Assembly: GCA_038241255.1 (NCBI GenBank)
Contig: JBBRFW010000034.1
Span: forward strand, 1 to 35,947
DNA length: 35,947 nt
Source: Schlegelella_A sp038241255
GTDB taxonomy: Bacteria > Pseudomonadota > Gammaproteobacteria > Burkholderiales > Burkholderiaceae_C
Direction: 5' to 3'
Part shown: positions 24,644 through 33,193 of the stretch, in pieces
How the letters are laid out: each line of letters begins with the position of its first letter
Numbering within the stretch: the first letter of the stretch is position 1
Made by a program: the position numbers and the translations under genes
Notes under the pieces: generated by a model
What the model saw: the letters and a program-made list of their open reading frames with translations, nothing else
What the model was told of the DNA's origin: nothing
Database searches by the model: none

Positions 24644-26038
24644 CTATCGGCGCATCAGCGCTTCGATCTCGGCCGCGGCGACCGGCGCGCCGCGGCTGAT
24701 CAGCTCGCATCCGTCGGCGGTGACGACGGCGTCGTCCTCGATGCGGATGCCGATGTTCCAGTAGCGCTCCGGCACGCCATCGGCCGGGCGTACGTAGAGA
24801 CCCGGCTCGATGGTCACGACCATGCCCGGCTCGAGCTTGCGCGACGGCCTCTTGACGACCTTGCCACCGAGCCAATCGGGTTGCTCCACCGGCGCCTCGT
24901 GCGCCGACTGGTAGTCGCCGACGTCGTGGACATCGCGGCCGAGCCAGTGGCCGGTGCCGTGCATGAAGAAGCGGCGGTAGGCGGCCGACTCGATCACCGC
25001 GTCGATGTCGCCCGCTTGATTGCGATCGAGCAAACCAGTGTCGAGCATGCCCTGCGAGAGGACGCGCACCGCTGCGGCGTGGGCGTCGCGCACGCGCGCC
25101 CCCGGCCGGGTCGCGGCGACGGCGGCCGCCTGTGCCGCCTCGACCAGGTCGTAGAGCTCGCGTTGCGCTGAGCTGAAGCGGCCGTCGGCGGGGAAGGTGC
25201 GCGTGACGTCGCTGGCGTAGCCGTCGAGCTCGCAGCCGGCGTCGATGAGGCACAGCTGGCCCGCCTTCAGCGGCGTCGCCCCGGCGGCGTGGTGAAGGAT
25301 GCAGGCGTTGGTGCCGGAGGCGACGATCGAGGGGTAGGCGGGCCCCTCGGCGCCCGAGCGGCGGAACTCGTGCAACAGCTCAGCCTCGATCTCGTACTCG
25401 GGGATCGCCGCCATCGGATCTGCGGCGAAGCGCGTGGCGCAGAAGCGCATCGCCCGCACGTGCGCGGAGGCGCTGATCGCGGCGGCGCGGCGCATCGTCT
25501 CGATCTCGCCGGAGTCCTTGGTCACTCGCATCGCCGCGAGCAGGGTTGAGAGGTCGCGCTGCGCGGTCGGCGCCTCGACGCCCATCCGGCTCTTCGCCCG
25601 CACGCGCTCTAGCCAGCCCTCGATGCGCTTGCCGAGCCCCAGCGTGTCGAAGCTCCACCAGACGGCGGGCTGGTCGGCGAGGAGGGAGACGAGCATGTCG
25701 TCGAGGCCGTCGAGGCCGACCGCGTCGTCGACGCCCAGCGCCGCCAGAGCGGCGTCGGGGCCGAGGCGGACGCCGTCCCACAGCTCGCGCTCGAGGTCCT
25801 TGGGACGGCAGGCGAGCGTCGTCCGACCGTCGCTGCCGATGACCAGCCACGCGCCCGGCTCGGCGAAGCCGGTCAGGTAGTGGAAGTCGCTGCCGTGCCG
25901 GTACGGGTGGTCGTTGTCGCTGTTGCGCTGCCGCTCCGGCGCGGTCGGCACGATGGCGATGCCGCCGCCCGCGTCGCGCATCGCGGCGGTGACGCGTGCC
26001 CGGCGCGCGGCAAAGGGTGAGGGGCTGGAAGCGCTCAT
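24644..26038 (-). CDS. pepP: Xaa-Pro aminopeptidase
   Basis: A 464-residue M24 metallopeptidase that removes an N-terminal residue preceding proline, a cytoplasmic manganese enzyme. The N-terminal creatinase-like domain has RQRNSDNDHPYRHGSDFHYL-type sequence typical of PepP. Metal-site blocks are LIDAGCELDGYASDVTRTF (two Asp), HGTGHWLGRDVHD (His) and EPGMVVTIEPGLY (Glu), plus a final GIRIEDD. Length fits the family. The ATG at 26038 was used. The divergent aldo/keto reductase starts 76 bases away. Confidence 0.93.
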   Translation of the reverse strand: MSASSPSPFAARRARVTAAMRDAGGGIAIVPTAPERQRNSDNDHPYRHGSDFHYLTGFAEPGAWLVIGSDGRTTLACRPKDLERELWDGVRLGPDAALAALGVDDAVGLDGLDDMLVSLLADQPAVWWSFDTLGLGKRIEGWLERVRAKSRMGVEAPTAQRDLSTLLAAMRVTKDSGEIETMRRAAAISASAHVRAMRFCATRFAADPMAAIPEYEIEAELLHEFRRSGAEGPAYPSIVASGTNACILHHAAGATPLKAGQLCLIDAGCELDGYASDVTRTFPADGRFSSAQRELYDLVEAAQAAAVAATRPGARVRDAHAAAVRVLSQGMLDTGLLDRNQAGDIDAVIESAAYRRFFMHGTGHWLGRDVHDVGDYQSAHEAPVEQPDWLGGKVVKRPSRKLEPGMVVTIEPGLYVRPADGVPERYWNIGIRIEDDAVVTADGCELISRGAPVAAAEIEALMRR

Positions 26039-26114
26039 GGCTTCGACTGTAGCGGCCGAAGGGAGAGAATCGCAGCCGCAACCGCGGACACTGCGCCGCT
26101 ACCGGGGATTACAC

Positions 26115-27101
26115 ATGCCCATGCAATACCGGCGTCTCGGCGCGAGCGGCCTCAAGGTGAGCGAGCTCTCGCTCGGCTCGTGGATCACTTATGCCAATCA
26201 GGTCGACGTCACGTCGGCCAGGGAAATGCTCGCCGCGGCAATGGACGCGGGCGTCAACTTCTTCGACAACGCCGAGGTCTACGCGCGCGGGCAGAGCGAG
26301 ATCGTCATGGGCGAGGCGATCAAGGCGCTGAAGTGGCCGCGTCTCAATTACATCGTCTCGACGAAGTTCTTCTGGGGTCTCGAGCGCGAGGGCAACACCG
26401 TCAACCGGATGGACACCCTCAATCGCAAGTACCTCACCCAGGCGATCGACGGCTCGCTCAAGCGCATGCAGCTCGACTTCATCGACCTCGTCTTCTGTCA
26501 TCGCCCCGACCCGCACACGCCGATCGAGGAGACCGTCTGGGCGATGAGCGACATGATCACGCGCGGCAAGGCGCTCTACTGGGGCACGAGCGAGTGGAGC
26601 GAGGCTGACATCCGAAGCGCGTGGGAGATCGCCGACCGGCACCACCTGCACAAGCCGGTGATGGAGCAGCCGCAATACCACTTGTTCCACAGGAAGCGCG
26701 TCGAGCAGGAATACGCCGCCCTCTACGACCATATCGGCCTGGGCCTCACGACCTGGAGCCCGCTCGCCAGCGGTCTTCTGACGGGCAAGTACAGGAACGG
26801 CATTCCGGCCGGCAGCCGCGGCGCGCTCGAGAGCATGTCGTGGCTCGCAAAGGGCTTGACCGACGAGGCCAAGAACGCTGCCGTCGACCAGCTCGAGGGC
26901 ATCGCCGCCGAGATCGGCGCAAGCGTTGCGCAGATGGCGATTGCCTGGGTGGCGAAGAACCCGCGTGTCTCGACCGTGATCACGGGCGCGTCGAACGTCG
27001 GCCAATTGCGCGCCAACCTGCTTGCGGTCGACGTCGTGCCGCGCCTGACGCCGGAGATCCTCGCTCGCATCGACGAGGTCGTGCTGCCTCTCGCGGCCTA
27101 G
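26115..27101 (+). CDS. Aldo/keto reductase (KCNAB/YghZ-like)
   Basis: A 328-residue NADPH-dependent oxidoreductase with a TIM-barrel fold. The catalytic tetrad is visible as D51 and Y56 (FDNAEVY), K84 (VSTKFFW) and H129 (VFCHRPD). The form of these blocks places it with potassium-channel beta-subunit-like reductases that act on small aldehydes such as methylglyoxal. ATG at 26115 or the in-frame ATG at 26121 could be the start. The family signature GITGASNVGQL-like end (TVITGASNVGQL) is present. It is monocistronic by position. Confidence 0.9.
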   Translation: MPMQYRRLGASGLKVSELSLGSWITYANQVDVTSAREMLAAAMDAGVNFFDNAEVYARGQSEIVMGEAIKALKWPRLNYIVSTKFFWGLEREGNTVNRMDTLNRKYLTQAIDGSLKRMQLDFIDLVFCHRPDPHTPIEETVWAMSDMITRGKALYWGTSEWSEADIRSAWEIADRHHLHKPVMEQPQYHLFHRKRVEQEYAALYDHIGLGLTTWSPLASGLLTGKYRNGIPAGSRGALESMSWLAKGLTDEAKNAAVDQLEGIAAEIGASVAQMAIAWVAKNPRVSTVITGASNVGQLRANLLAVDVVPRLTPEILARIDEVVLPLAA

Positions 27102-27194
27102 GGCCGCGAGAGCGGCGCCTCGGCGCAAACGGGATTGCGCCCTCCCCATCCTCTCCCTTTCGGAGTTGTACGGACCGGGGAGATAGGCGACGGC

Positions 27195-27646
27195 TGCGCG
27201 AGGACATGGGTAACAGTCCGGGTGCTAGGCTAGGGAGCTTGATCGAGGGCGATGCCATCGATCTTCTGGATGGCAGAAGTACACGTCGAATTCGCCGCCT
27301 TGGTCGACGCAGGGCTAAGCAGCAGGTTCACCAGCCAGCGCCTTGCGGAGGCGGAATTCTTGTCCGGGGCAGCTTATCCAGCGGCCGTCCTGGACCGGAC
27401 AAACTGCGTCGTCGGTACGTATTCCACCGGCGGTAGCTTGCTTGGCATCGAGCGTGTGACGGCAGCGTAGCGGCTAGCCGAGGTCTGCATGTCGAGGGCT
27501 TGGGGGGACGCTCGGCTGTAGACGTGGCGCCATTGACGGAAGTGCCGCTCGGCCTCCTCGAGACCGCTCACTCACGGTGACTTCACTCCCGGCCAAGCTG
27601 TCCTGCCGCTGCCCAAGCGGGAAAGTGTCACCCACGTCCTCGCACC
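27195..27646. mobile_element. Deleted IS481-type insertion sequence remnant
   Basis: Imperfect terminal inverted repeats are visible: GCGCGAGGACATGGGTAACA at 27196-27215 on the plus strand and GTGCGAGGACGTGGGTGACA on the minus strand from 27645. They differ at three of 20 positions. Between them lies a damaged C-terminal part of an IS481-type transposase on the minus strand. The element is only about 450 bases, so most of the transposase, including its catalytic core, has been lost by internal deletion. Confidence 0.72.
27230..27571 (-). pseudogene. C-terminal fragment of an IS481-type transposase
   Basis: The minus strand reads GLEEAERHFRQWRHVYSRAS, PQALDMQTSASRY and PMPSKLPPVEYV in one frame, and then VQDGRWISCPGQEFRLRKAL and GGEFDVYFC in another with an in-frame TAG, and finally QKIDGIALDQAP followed by TAG at 27230-27232 in a third. 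This matches the end of IS481 transposases, where the WR..YN..RPHEAL block is conserved. The fragment is interrupted and has no catalytic acid residues. Confidence 0.75.
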
Positions 27647-27670
27647 CCTGTTACCGACCTGGCCGGTCTG

Positions 27671-27706
27671 AAAGCCTCCGATAGGGAGGGGGCCCCGAGG
27701 GGCCCC
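27671..27706 (-). terminator. Double hairpin downstream of the murU-like gene
   Basis: On the minus strand after the stop at 27724, a GGGGCCCC/GGGGCCCC hairpin (27689-27706) is followed by CCTCC-CTATC-GGAGG (27675-27689) and a CTTT. The second is a plausible intrinsic terminator, though the T-run is short. Confidence 0.5.
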
Positions 27707-27723
27707 GCTGCGCTGACTGCGGG

Positions 27724-28419
27724 TCAGGGCGCGGCGTTGAGGGCGGCGAGCTGCTCGGGGGTGCCGACGTTTTCCCAGCGGCCGCGGTAGACCTCGGCAC
27801 CGATGCGGCGGGCGCGCATTCCCGCATAGAGCAGCGGGGCGAGCGCGGCGTGCGTGCCCGGGGCGATGCCATCGAACATCTCGGCGCGGGCCAGGGCGAT
27901 GTTCGCGTAGGTCCAGCGCTGGCCGTCGGGGCCGGTGCCTTCGGCGAGGCCCAAGCCGTCGGCGTCGAGGCCGAAGTCGCCGCGCGGATGAAAGCCCGGG
28001 TTCGGCACGAGCCAGAGGCGGGCGAGCCGGCCGCCCTCGACGAAGCGCGCTGCCGCGTCGGCGCTGAACCGGAAGTCCGGCGCCCAGACGTCGGCGGAGA
28101 CCATCCAGAACGCATCGCCCAGCAGCGGCAGCGCCTTGGCGATCCCGCCCGCGGTTTCGAGGGCGCCGCCATGGTCGCGGCCTTCGCGCGAGTAGGCGAT
28201 CACGAGGCCGTAGCGGCTGCCGTCGCCGAGCGCATCGACGATTTGCTCCTCGAGCCAGTCGGTGTTGACGATGACCTCGCGCACGCCGGCTGCGGCGAGC
28301 GCCTCGAGGTGCCATTCGATCAGCCGCTTGCCGTGCACCGCGAGGAGCGGCTTGGGGCAGGCGTCGGAGAGCGGCCGCATGCGCTTGCCGCGGCCAGCGG
28401 CGAGGACGATCGCCTTCAT
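27724..28419 (-). CDS. murU: MurU-like nucleotidyltransferase
   Basis: A 231-residue sugar-1-phosphate nucleotidyltransferase. The N-terminal signature AAGRGKRMRPLSDACPKPL is canonical and VSADVWAPDF is the metal/nucleotide site. Its length (short compared with GlmU or RmlA) and the WENVGTPEQLAALN ending fit N-acetylmuramate-1-phosphate uridylyltransferase (MurU) of the peptidoglycan recycling route. That specific activity is inferred; amgK, the usual partner kinase, is not next to it. Its ATG overlaps the speD stop by four bases, an unusual pair to couple. Confidence 0.78.
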   Translation of the reverse strand: MKAIVLAAGRGKRMRPLSDACPKPLLAVHGKRLIEWHLEALAAAGVREVIVNTDWLEEQIVDALGDGSRYGLVIAYSREGRDHGGALETAGGIAKALPLLGDAFWMVSADVWAPDFRFSADAAARFVEGGRLARLWLVPNPGFHPRGDFGLDADGLGLAEGTGPDGQRWTYANIALARAEMFDGIAPGTHAALAPLLYAGMRARRIGAEVYRGRWENVGTPEQLAALNAAP

Positions 28420-28841
28420 CGCGCGGGCACTGCCAACGGTGTGGCCGCCGCCGACGCGACGATGCCGCGCTCGATCGCGTGCCGTTCGACCGAGACCGGC
28501 GCGAACGCGGCGACCAGCGCCGCCAGCAGCGCCTCGGCGCGCTCCGAGTTGTCGGCGCCGACGTTGCACACGTAGACGTCGAGCGTCGCCGCCTCGATCT
28601 CGGGCCAGGTGTGGACTGCGAGGTGCGATTCGGCGAGGAGGACCACGCCAGTGATCCCGGCCAGCGCGCCGCCGCGCTGCGGCGCGCCCGGCGCGAAGCG
28701 GTGGAACAACTCACCGACGGGAGTGAGGCCGGCGCCGCGCACGGCAGCGAGGCACGTCGATCGGAGCACGCCAGGCGAGGTCATCACCGGCTGCGTCGCG
28801 GCGCAACCACGCAGGTCGGCGGTCAGGTGCAGGCCTCGCAT
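28416..28841 (-). CDS. speD: S-adenosylmethionine decarboxylase proenzyme
   Basis: A 141-residue pyruvoyl enzyme that supplies decarboxylated S-adenosylmethionine for spermidine synthesis. The self-cleavage site is LLAESHLAVHTWPE, with cleavage expected between E71 and S72; H77 and C92 (LDVYVCN) have the spacing known for the bacterial class 1b enzyme. The ATG at 28841 was chosen because MRGLHLTADLRGC begins the family sequence; the longer upstream open frame is antisense to transketolase. It is translationally linked to murU. Its product is the donor needed by the aminopropyltransferase-like protein at 413. Confidence 0.92.
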   Translation of the reverse strand: MRGLHLTADLRGCAATQPVMTSPGVLRSTCLAAVRGAGLTPVGELFHRFAPGAPQRGGALAGITGVVLLAESHLAVHTWPEIEAATLDVYVCNVGADNSERAEALLAALVAAFAPVSVERHAIERGIVASAAATPLAVPAR

Positions 28842-28916
28842 CGGCTCGATTATCGGCGTGCGATCGGCGCCTCCTCCGCCACTAAAATGGCGGGCTCCCC
28901 TGCCGAACGGACCCTC
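28842..28916. promoter_or_regulatory. Divergent speD/transketolase promoter region
   Basis: The 75-base gap has a GATAAT -10-like box on the minus strand (28849-28854), close enough to the speD ATG that speD may be leaderless. A TAAAAT box lies on the plus strand at 28883-28888, before transketolase. Neither has a strong -35 match. Confidence 0.4.
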
Positions 28917-31061
28917 ATGGCCGCGATCGTTTTCCCGCAAAGCCCGCCCGTGCATCGCCAGGGCGCGCGCGCCGGGAGCGGGACGCCGGCGGCGCCACGA
29001 TCGGCGCTCATGGCCAACGCCATCCGCGCCCTCTCGATGGACGCGGTGCAACAGGCAAACTCCGGCCACCCGGGGGCGCCGATGGGGATGGCCGAGGTCG
29101 CCGTCGCGCTTTGGGGCCGGCATCTGCGCCATAACCCGGCGAACCCGCGCTGGCCGGCCCGTGACCGCTTCGTGCTCTCGAACGGCCACGGCTCAATGTT
29201 GCTCTATTCGCTTCTGCACCTGACCGGCTACGACCTCGCGCTCTCGGAGCTGCGCAACTTCCGCCAGCTGCACAGCAAGACCCCAGGTCATCCGGAGTTC
29301 GCGATCACGCCGGGGGTCGAGACGACCACTGGCCCGCTCGGCCAGGGCCTGACCAACGCGGTCGGCATGGCGCTCGCAGAAAAGCTGCTCGCCGCCGAGT
29401 TCAACCGCGACGGCCACGCTGTCATCGACCATCGCACGTACGTCTTCTTCGGCGACGGCTGCCTGATGGAAGGGATCAGCCACGAGGCCTGCGCGCTCGC
29501 CGGCGCATGGAAGCTCGACAAGCTGATCGCGATTTACGACGACAACGGTATCTCGATCGACGGCGCCGTCGCGCCCTGGTTCATCGACGACACGCCGAAG
29601 CGCTTCGAGGCCTACGGCTGGCACGTGATCGCGAACGTGGACGGGCACGACGTCGATGCCGTCGACGCGGCGATCGCCCGGGCACGCACGGGCACTGGCA
29701 GGCCGTCGCTCATCTGCTGCAAGACGATGATCGGCAAGGGCGCGCCGACGCGCGCCGGCACCGCTAAGGCGCATGGCGAAGCGCTCGGCGAAGGCGAGGT
29801 GCAGGGGACACGCGAGGCGCTCGGCTGGTCGCACGCGCCGTTCGTGCTGCCCGACGAAGTCTATGCGGCGTGGGACAGCAGCGAGAGGGGCGCCGCCGCC
29901 GAAGCCGAGTGGCGCGGCCGCCTCGGCGCCTACGCGAAGGCGCATCCCAAACTCGCGGCCGAGTACACGCGGCGCATGGCGGGCGAGCTGCCGGCGCGCT
30001 GGCGCGGGCTCGTGAACGCCACCGCCACCTCCGCGCACGCGAAGGCCGAGGCCGTCGCCAGTCGCAAGGCGAGCCAGATCGTGCTCGAGGCGTTCACGTC
30101 GGAGCTGCCCGAGCTGCTCGGCGGCAGTGCCGACCTCACCGGCTCCAACTTCACCAACACCTCGCACACGCCGCCGCTGCGCTTCGCGCAGGACGGCAGC
30201 ATCACGCAGGACAGCGAAGGCCGGCGCGGCCGGCACATCAACTACGGCGTGCGCGAGTTCGGCATGGCGGCGATCATGAACGGCATCGCCCTGCACGGCG
30301 GCTTCATCCCCTACGGCGGCACCTTCCTCACGTTCAGCGACTACAGCAGGAACGCGATCCGCATGGCGGCGCTCATGAAACAGCGGGTGATCCACGTATT
30401 CACCCACGACTCGATCGGCCTCGGCGAGGACGGTCCGACGCACCAGTCGATCGAGCACGCGGCGTCGCTGCGGCTGATCCCGAACCTCGACGTCTGGCGG
30501 CCGTGCGACACCGTAGAGACGCTGGCCGCGTGGACGGCGGCGATCGAGAGCCGCGACCGGCCGACGGCGCTGCTGCTGTCGCGCCACAACCTGCCGTATG
30601 CGTCCAAGCGCGGCTTCGACGACGCGGCGCCCGAGGTCAGCCTGGCCGCGATCGCCAAGGGCGCCTACGTGCTCGCCGAGCCTTCGGAGGTCGGACTGCG
30701 CGGTCGGGCGCGCGCGGTGATCATCGGAACCGGCTCCGAGATCGGCCTCGCGCTCGACGCGCAGCGGCAGCTCGCCAGGGCTGAGAACGGCGCCATCGCG
30801 GTGCGAGTTGTGTCGATGCCGTCGACCAGCGTCTTCGATCGCCAGAGCGAGGCCTGGAAGCGCGAGGTCCTCCCGCCCGGCGTGCCGCGCATCGCCGTCG
30901 AGATGGGCGTGAGCGATGGCTGGTGGAAGTACGGCTGCGCCGCGGTCGTCGGCATCGACCGCTACGGCGAGTCGGCGCCGGCGCCGGTGCTCTTCAAACA
31001 TTTCGGGTTCACCGTCGAGAACGTCGTCGCGACGGTCAGGGCCGTGTTGAACTCGCGCTGA
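28917..31061 (+). CDS. tkt: Transketolase
   Basis: A 714-residue thiamine-diphosphate enzyme of the pentose phosphate (and, where present, Calvin) pathway. Seen are the N-terminal block QQANSGHPGAPMGMAE, the ThDP motif GDGCLMEGISHE with DDNGISIDG, and the DSIGLGEDGPTHQSIEH block of the pyrimidine-binding domain; the C-terminal domain ends near PVLFKHFGFT. The ATG at 28917 fits the family; ATG at 28887 lies inside the likely promoter and ATG at 29010 would remove some of the N-terminus. It precedes gapA by 27 bases. Confidence 0.95.
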   Translation: MAAIVFPQSPPVHRQGARAGSGTPAAPRSALMANAIRALSMDAVQQANSGHPGAPMGMAEVAVALWGRHLRHNPANPRWPARDRFVLSNGHGSMLLYSLLHLTGYDLALSELRNFRQLHSKTPGHPEFAITPGVETTTGPLGQGLTNAVGMALAEKLLAAEFNRDGHAVIDHRTYVFFGDGCLMEGISHEACALAGAWKLDKLIAIYDDNGISIDGAVAPWFIDDTPKRFEAYGWHVIANVDGHDVDAVDAAIARARTGTGRPSLICCKTMIGKGAPTRAGTAKAHGEALGEGEVQGTREALGWSHAPFVLPDEVYAAWDSSERGAAAEAEWRGRLGAYAKAHPKLAAEYTRRMAGELPARWRGLVNATATSAHAKAEAVASRKASQIVLEAFTSELPELLGGSADLTGSNFTNTSHTPPLRFAQDGSITQDSEGRRGRHINYGVREFGMAAIMNGIALHGGFIPYGGTFLTFSDYSRNAIRMAALMKQRVIHVFTHDSIGLGEDGPTHQSIEHAASLRLIPNLDVWRPCDTVETLAAWTAAIESRDRPTALLLSRHNLPYASKRGFDDAAPEVSLAAIAKGAYVLAEPSEVGLRGRARAVIIGTGSEIGLALDAQRQLARAENGAIAVRVVSMPSTSVFDRQSEAWKREVLPPGVPRIAVEMGVSDGWWKYGCAAVVGIDRYGESAPAPVLFKHFGFTVENVVATVRAVLNSR

Positions 31062-31088
31062 TATTTCTTCGACCAGGAGCAGGTTCAA

Positions 31089-32096
31089 ATGGCCACCAAG
31101 ATCGGCATCAACGGCTTCGGCCGCATCGGGCGCATGGTGTTTCGCGCAGCGGTCCAGAACTTCAGCGAAATCGAGGTCGTCGCAATCAACGACCTGCTAG
31201 AGCCCGAGTATCTCGCCTACATGCTGCAGTACGACTCAGTGCACGGCCGGTTCAAGGGAAGCATCGCCGTCGACGGCAACACCTTGATCGTCAACGGCAA
31301 GCGGATCCGCCTGACGCAGGAGCGGGACCCGGCCAACCTGAAGTGGGGCGATGTCGGCGCGACCGTGGTGATCGAATCGACCGGGCTCTTCCTCACCAAG
31401 GAAACCGCGCAGAAGCACCTCGACGCCGGCGCGAAGAAGGTGATCCTCTCGGCGCCGTCGAAGGACGACACGCCGATGTTCGTGTACGGCGTCAACGACA
31501 AGAGCTACGCCGGTCAGGCGATCATCTCGAACGCGTCGTGCACGACCAATTGCCTGGCCCCGGTCGCCAAGGTGCTTAACGACAAATGGGGCATCAAGCG
31601 TGGCCTGATGACGACGGTGCACGCGACCACGGCGACGCAGAAGACCGTCGACGGGCCGAGCAACAAGGACTGGCGCGGCGGCCGCGGCATCCTCGAGAAC
31701 ATCATCCCGTCGTCGACCGGCGCGGCCAAGGCGGTGGGCGTCGTTATTCCGGCGCTCAACAAGAAGCTCACCGGCATGTCGTTCCGCGTGCCGACCTCCG
31801 ACGTGTCGGTGATCGACCTAACCGTCGAGCTCGTCAAGGAGGCGAGCTACAAGGAGATCTGCGCCGAGATGAAGGCGCAGTCCGAAGGCGCGATGAAGGG
31901 CGTGCTCGGCTACACCGAGGAGAAGGTCGTCTCGACCGATTTTCGCGGCGAGGCAATGACCTCCGTGTTCGACGCCGATGCCGGCATCGCCCTGGACCTT
32001 ACCTTCGTCAAGGTCGTCGCCTGGTACGACAACGAGTGGGGCTACTCGAACAAGACGCTCGAGATGGTCCGCGTCGTCGCGCAATCCGGCACCTGA
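31089..32096 (+). CDS. gapA: Glyceraldehyde-3-phosphate dehydrogenase
   Basis: A 335-residue NAD-dependent glycolytic enzyme. The Rossmann start KIGINGFGRIGRMVFR, the catalytic block SNASCTTNCLAP with C151, and H178 (TTVHATT) are all present, and the end WYDNEWGYSNK is typical. An AGGAGCAGG ribosome site lies before the ATG. It is in an apparent operon with transketolase, an arrangement common in betaproteobacteria. Confidence 0.96.
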   Translation: MATKIGINGFGRIGRMVFRAAVQNFSEIEVVAINDLLEPEYLAYMLQYDSVHGRFKGSIAVDGNTLIVNGKRIRLTQERDPANLKWGDVGATVVIESTGLFLTKETAQKHLDAGAKKVILSAPSKDDTPMFVYGVNDKSYAGQAIISNASCTTNCLAPVAKVLNDKWGIKRGLMTTVHATTATQKTVDGPSNKDWRGGRGILENIIPSSTGAAKAVGVVIPALNKKLTGMSFRVPTSDVSVIDLTVELVKEASYKEICAEMKAQSEGAMKGVLGYTEEKVVSTDFRGEAMTSVFDADAGIALDLTFVKVVAWYDNEWGYSNKTLEMVRVVAQSGT

Positions 32097-32172
32097 GGCG
32101 AACGTCAGGCGGACATGAAGAAGCGGCCCGAGAGCCCCTTCCTCGCATCGGCAGGCGAGCCGCGACGCTTGC

Positions 32173-32976
32173 TCAGTGCCAGTGGCGGCCGCCGCCGTGC
32201 CAGCCGGGGGCGTAGCCCCCGCGGTGCCAACTGCGGCCGACCCAGTAGCCGATGCCGAGGCCGATCGCCGCCGGCGCGACGTAGTACGGGGCCGAATAAT
32301 ACGGCGCGGAATAGTAGGGCGCCGAATAGTAGGGCGCCGAATAGTAGGCCGGCGCGGGCGGGTAGTACGCGGGAGCGTCGTCGTAGTAGGTATGTGGCAT
32401 TTCGCTGTATCCCGGCGCGGCCTGCGCGTACGCCGGGGGCACCGGGCCGTAGCTCGTCGTCGGCGGGCCGACGCGATCGAGCGGCGCGTTGCCTGTCGGC
32501 CGGATGTCGATCGCGAGGCGCGGCCCGGGATCGCTCGGCAATCGAGTCGTGTAGCGCTGGCCGTTGTACTCGTAGACGACGTCGTAGCCGACGATGCGGT
32601 TCTCGTAGCCGTTGACCGTGCGGCAGCGGCGCACCGGCACGGTCGTCGGCGGATTGGCGTTCGCCTCGACGTCGTTGCCGATCGCCGAGCCCGCGACGGC
32701 ACCGAGGCCGGTCGCCGCGGCGCGGCCGAAGCCGTGGCCGAACTGGTTGCCGAGCACGCCGCCGGCGATCGCGCCGATGACGGCGCCGGCCCCCGACGGC
32801 TGCGCCTGGACGACCTGCTCGCCCTGGAAACAATCCTGGCGCGGCGCCGAGACCGAGCCGGTGACCGGCGTCGCCGACACCACGTTCGCATAATCGGCGG
32901 CGCCGGCGCTCGCGGTCGCGCCCAGCAGCGCGGCCGAGGCGGCGGCAAGCAGGCTGTTCTTCAACAAGGTGCTCAT
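32173..32976 (-). CDS. Exported glycine-zipper protein with YYSAP repeats
   Basis: A 267-residue protein with a signal peptide (MSTLLKNSLLAAASAALLGA, cleavage near SAGAA). Residues around 60-100 form a glycine-zipper two-helix segment (GAVIGAIAGGVLGNQFGHGF, then GLGAVAGSAIGND) of the Rickettsia 17-kDa/OmpA-like membrane type. The C-terminal third is Pro/Tyr-rich, with four near-identical YYSAP units, and ends in a Gly/His/Trp-rich tail. Probable outer-membrane or envelope association. The ATG at 32976 has GGGAG upstream; a GTG at 32985 adds three residues. The gene is convergent with gapA, leaving 76 bases without a clear terminator. Confidence 0.82.
   Translation of the reverse strand: MSTLLKNSLLAAASAALLGATASAGAADYANVVSATPVTGSVSAPRQDCFQGEQVVQAQPSGAGAVIGAIAGGVLGNQFGHGFGRAAATGLGAVAGSAIGNDVEANANPPTTVPVRRCRTVNGYENRIVGYDVVYEYNGQRYTTRLPSDPGPRLAIDIRPTGNAPLDRVGPPTTSYGPVPPAYAQAAPGYSEMPHTYYDDAPAYYPPAPAYYSAPYYSAPYYSAPYYSAPYYVAPAAIGLGIGYWVGRSWHRGGYAPGWHGGGRHWH
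32283..32350. repeat. 15-base tandem repeat encoding YYSAP
   Basis: About four units of GAATAGTAGGGCGCC (plus strand), with small differences, encode the YYSAP run in the glycine-zipper protein. The period is in frame, so copy number can change without a frameshift. Confidence 0.85.
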
Positions 32977-33021
32977 CTGGTTCACTCCCGAAAAATCGGT
33001 TAGGAGATCGACTCGCGATCA

Positions 33022-33051
33022 CGTATAGAGTTCGATCCCTTAACGCCGCAA
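33022..33051 (-). promoter_or_regulatory. Candidate promoter of the glycine-zipper gene
   Basis: On the minus strand a TTGCGG box (33051-33046) is followed after about 17-18 bases by TATACG/CTATAC (33028-33022), 46 bases before the ATG. The spacing is right for a housekeeping promoter but both boxes are imperfect. Confidence 0.4.
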
Positions 33052-33193
33052 CTCAAGCGTCGGACGCGTGGTTGACATTTCTTTGCAATGCGCACCAAGC
33101 CCGAAACGCTGGCGCTCCCGGCATTCGCTTCAATCAATCCTTCATGACAACGCAATTCCGGCTCGACAGTTGACGCCGGGCAGGGAAGACAAC

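Noticed and set aside
27374..27571. A 65-residue minus-strand frame as a stand-alone gene
   Set aside because: It matches the C-terminal WR..Y..ALD part of IS481 transposases and is better read as a transposase fragment.
28887..28916. ATG at 28887 as the transketolase start
   Set aside because: It lies in the TAAAAT-containing promoter-like segment, and transketolase-like sequence is not extended by it.
33073..33100. TTGACA at 33073 as a promoter -35 for the DUF4397 gene
   Set aside because: No acceptable -10 box is found at the right distance.
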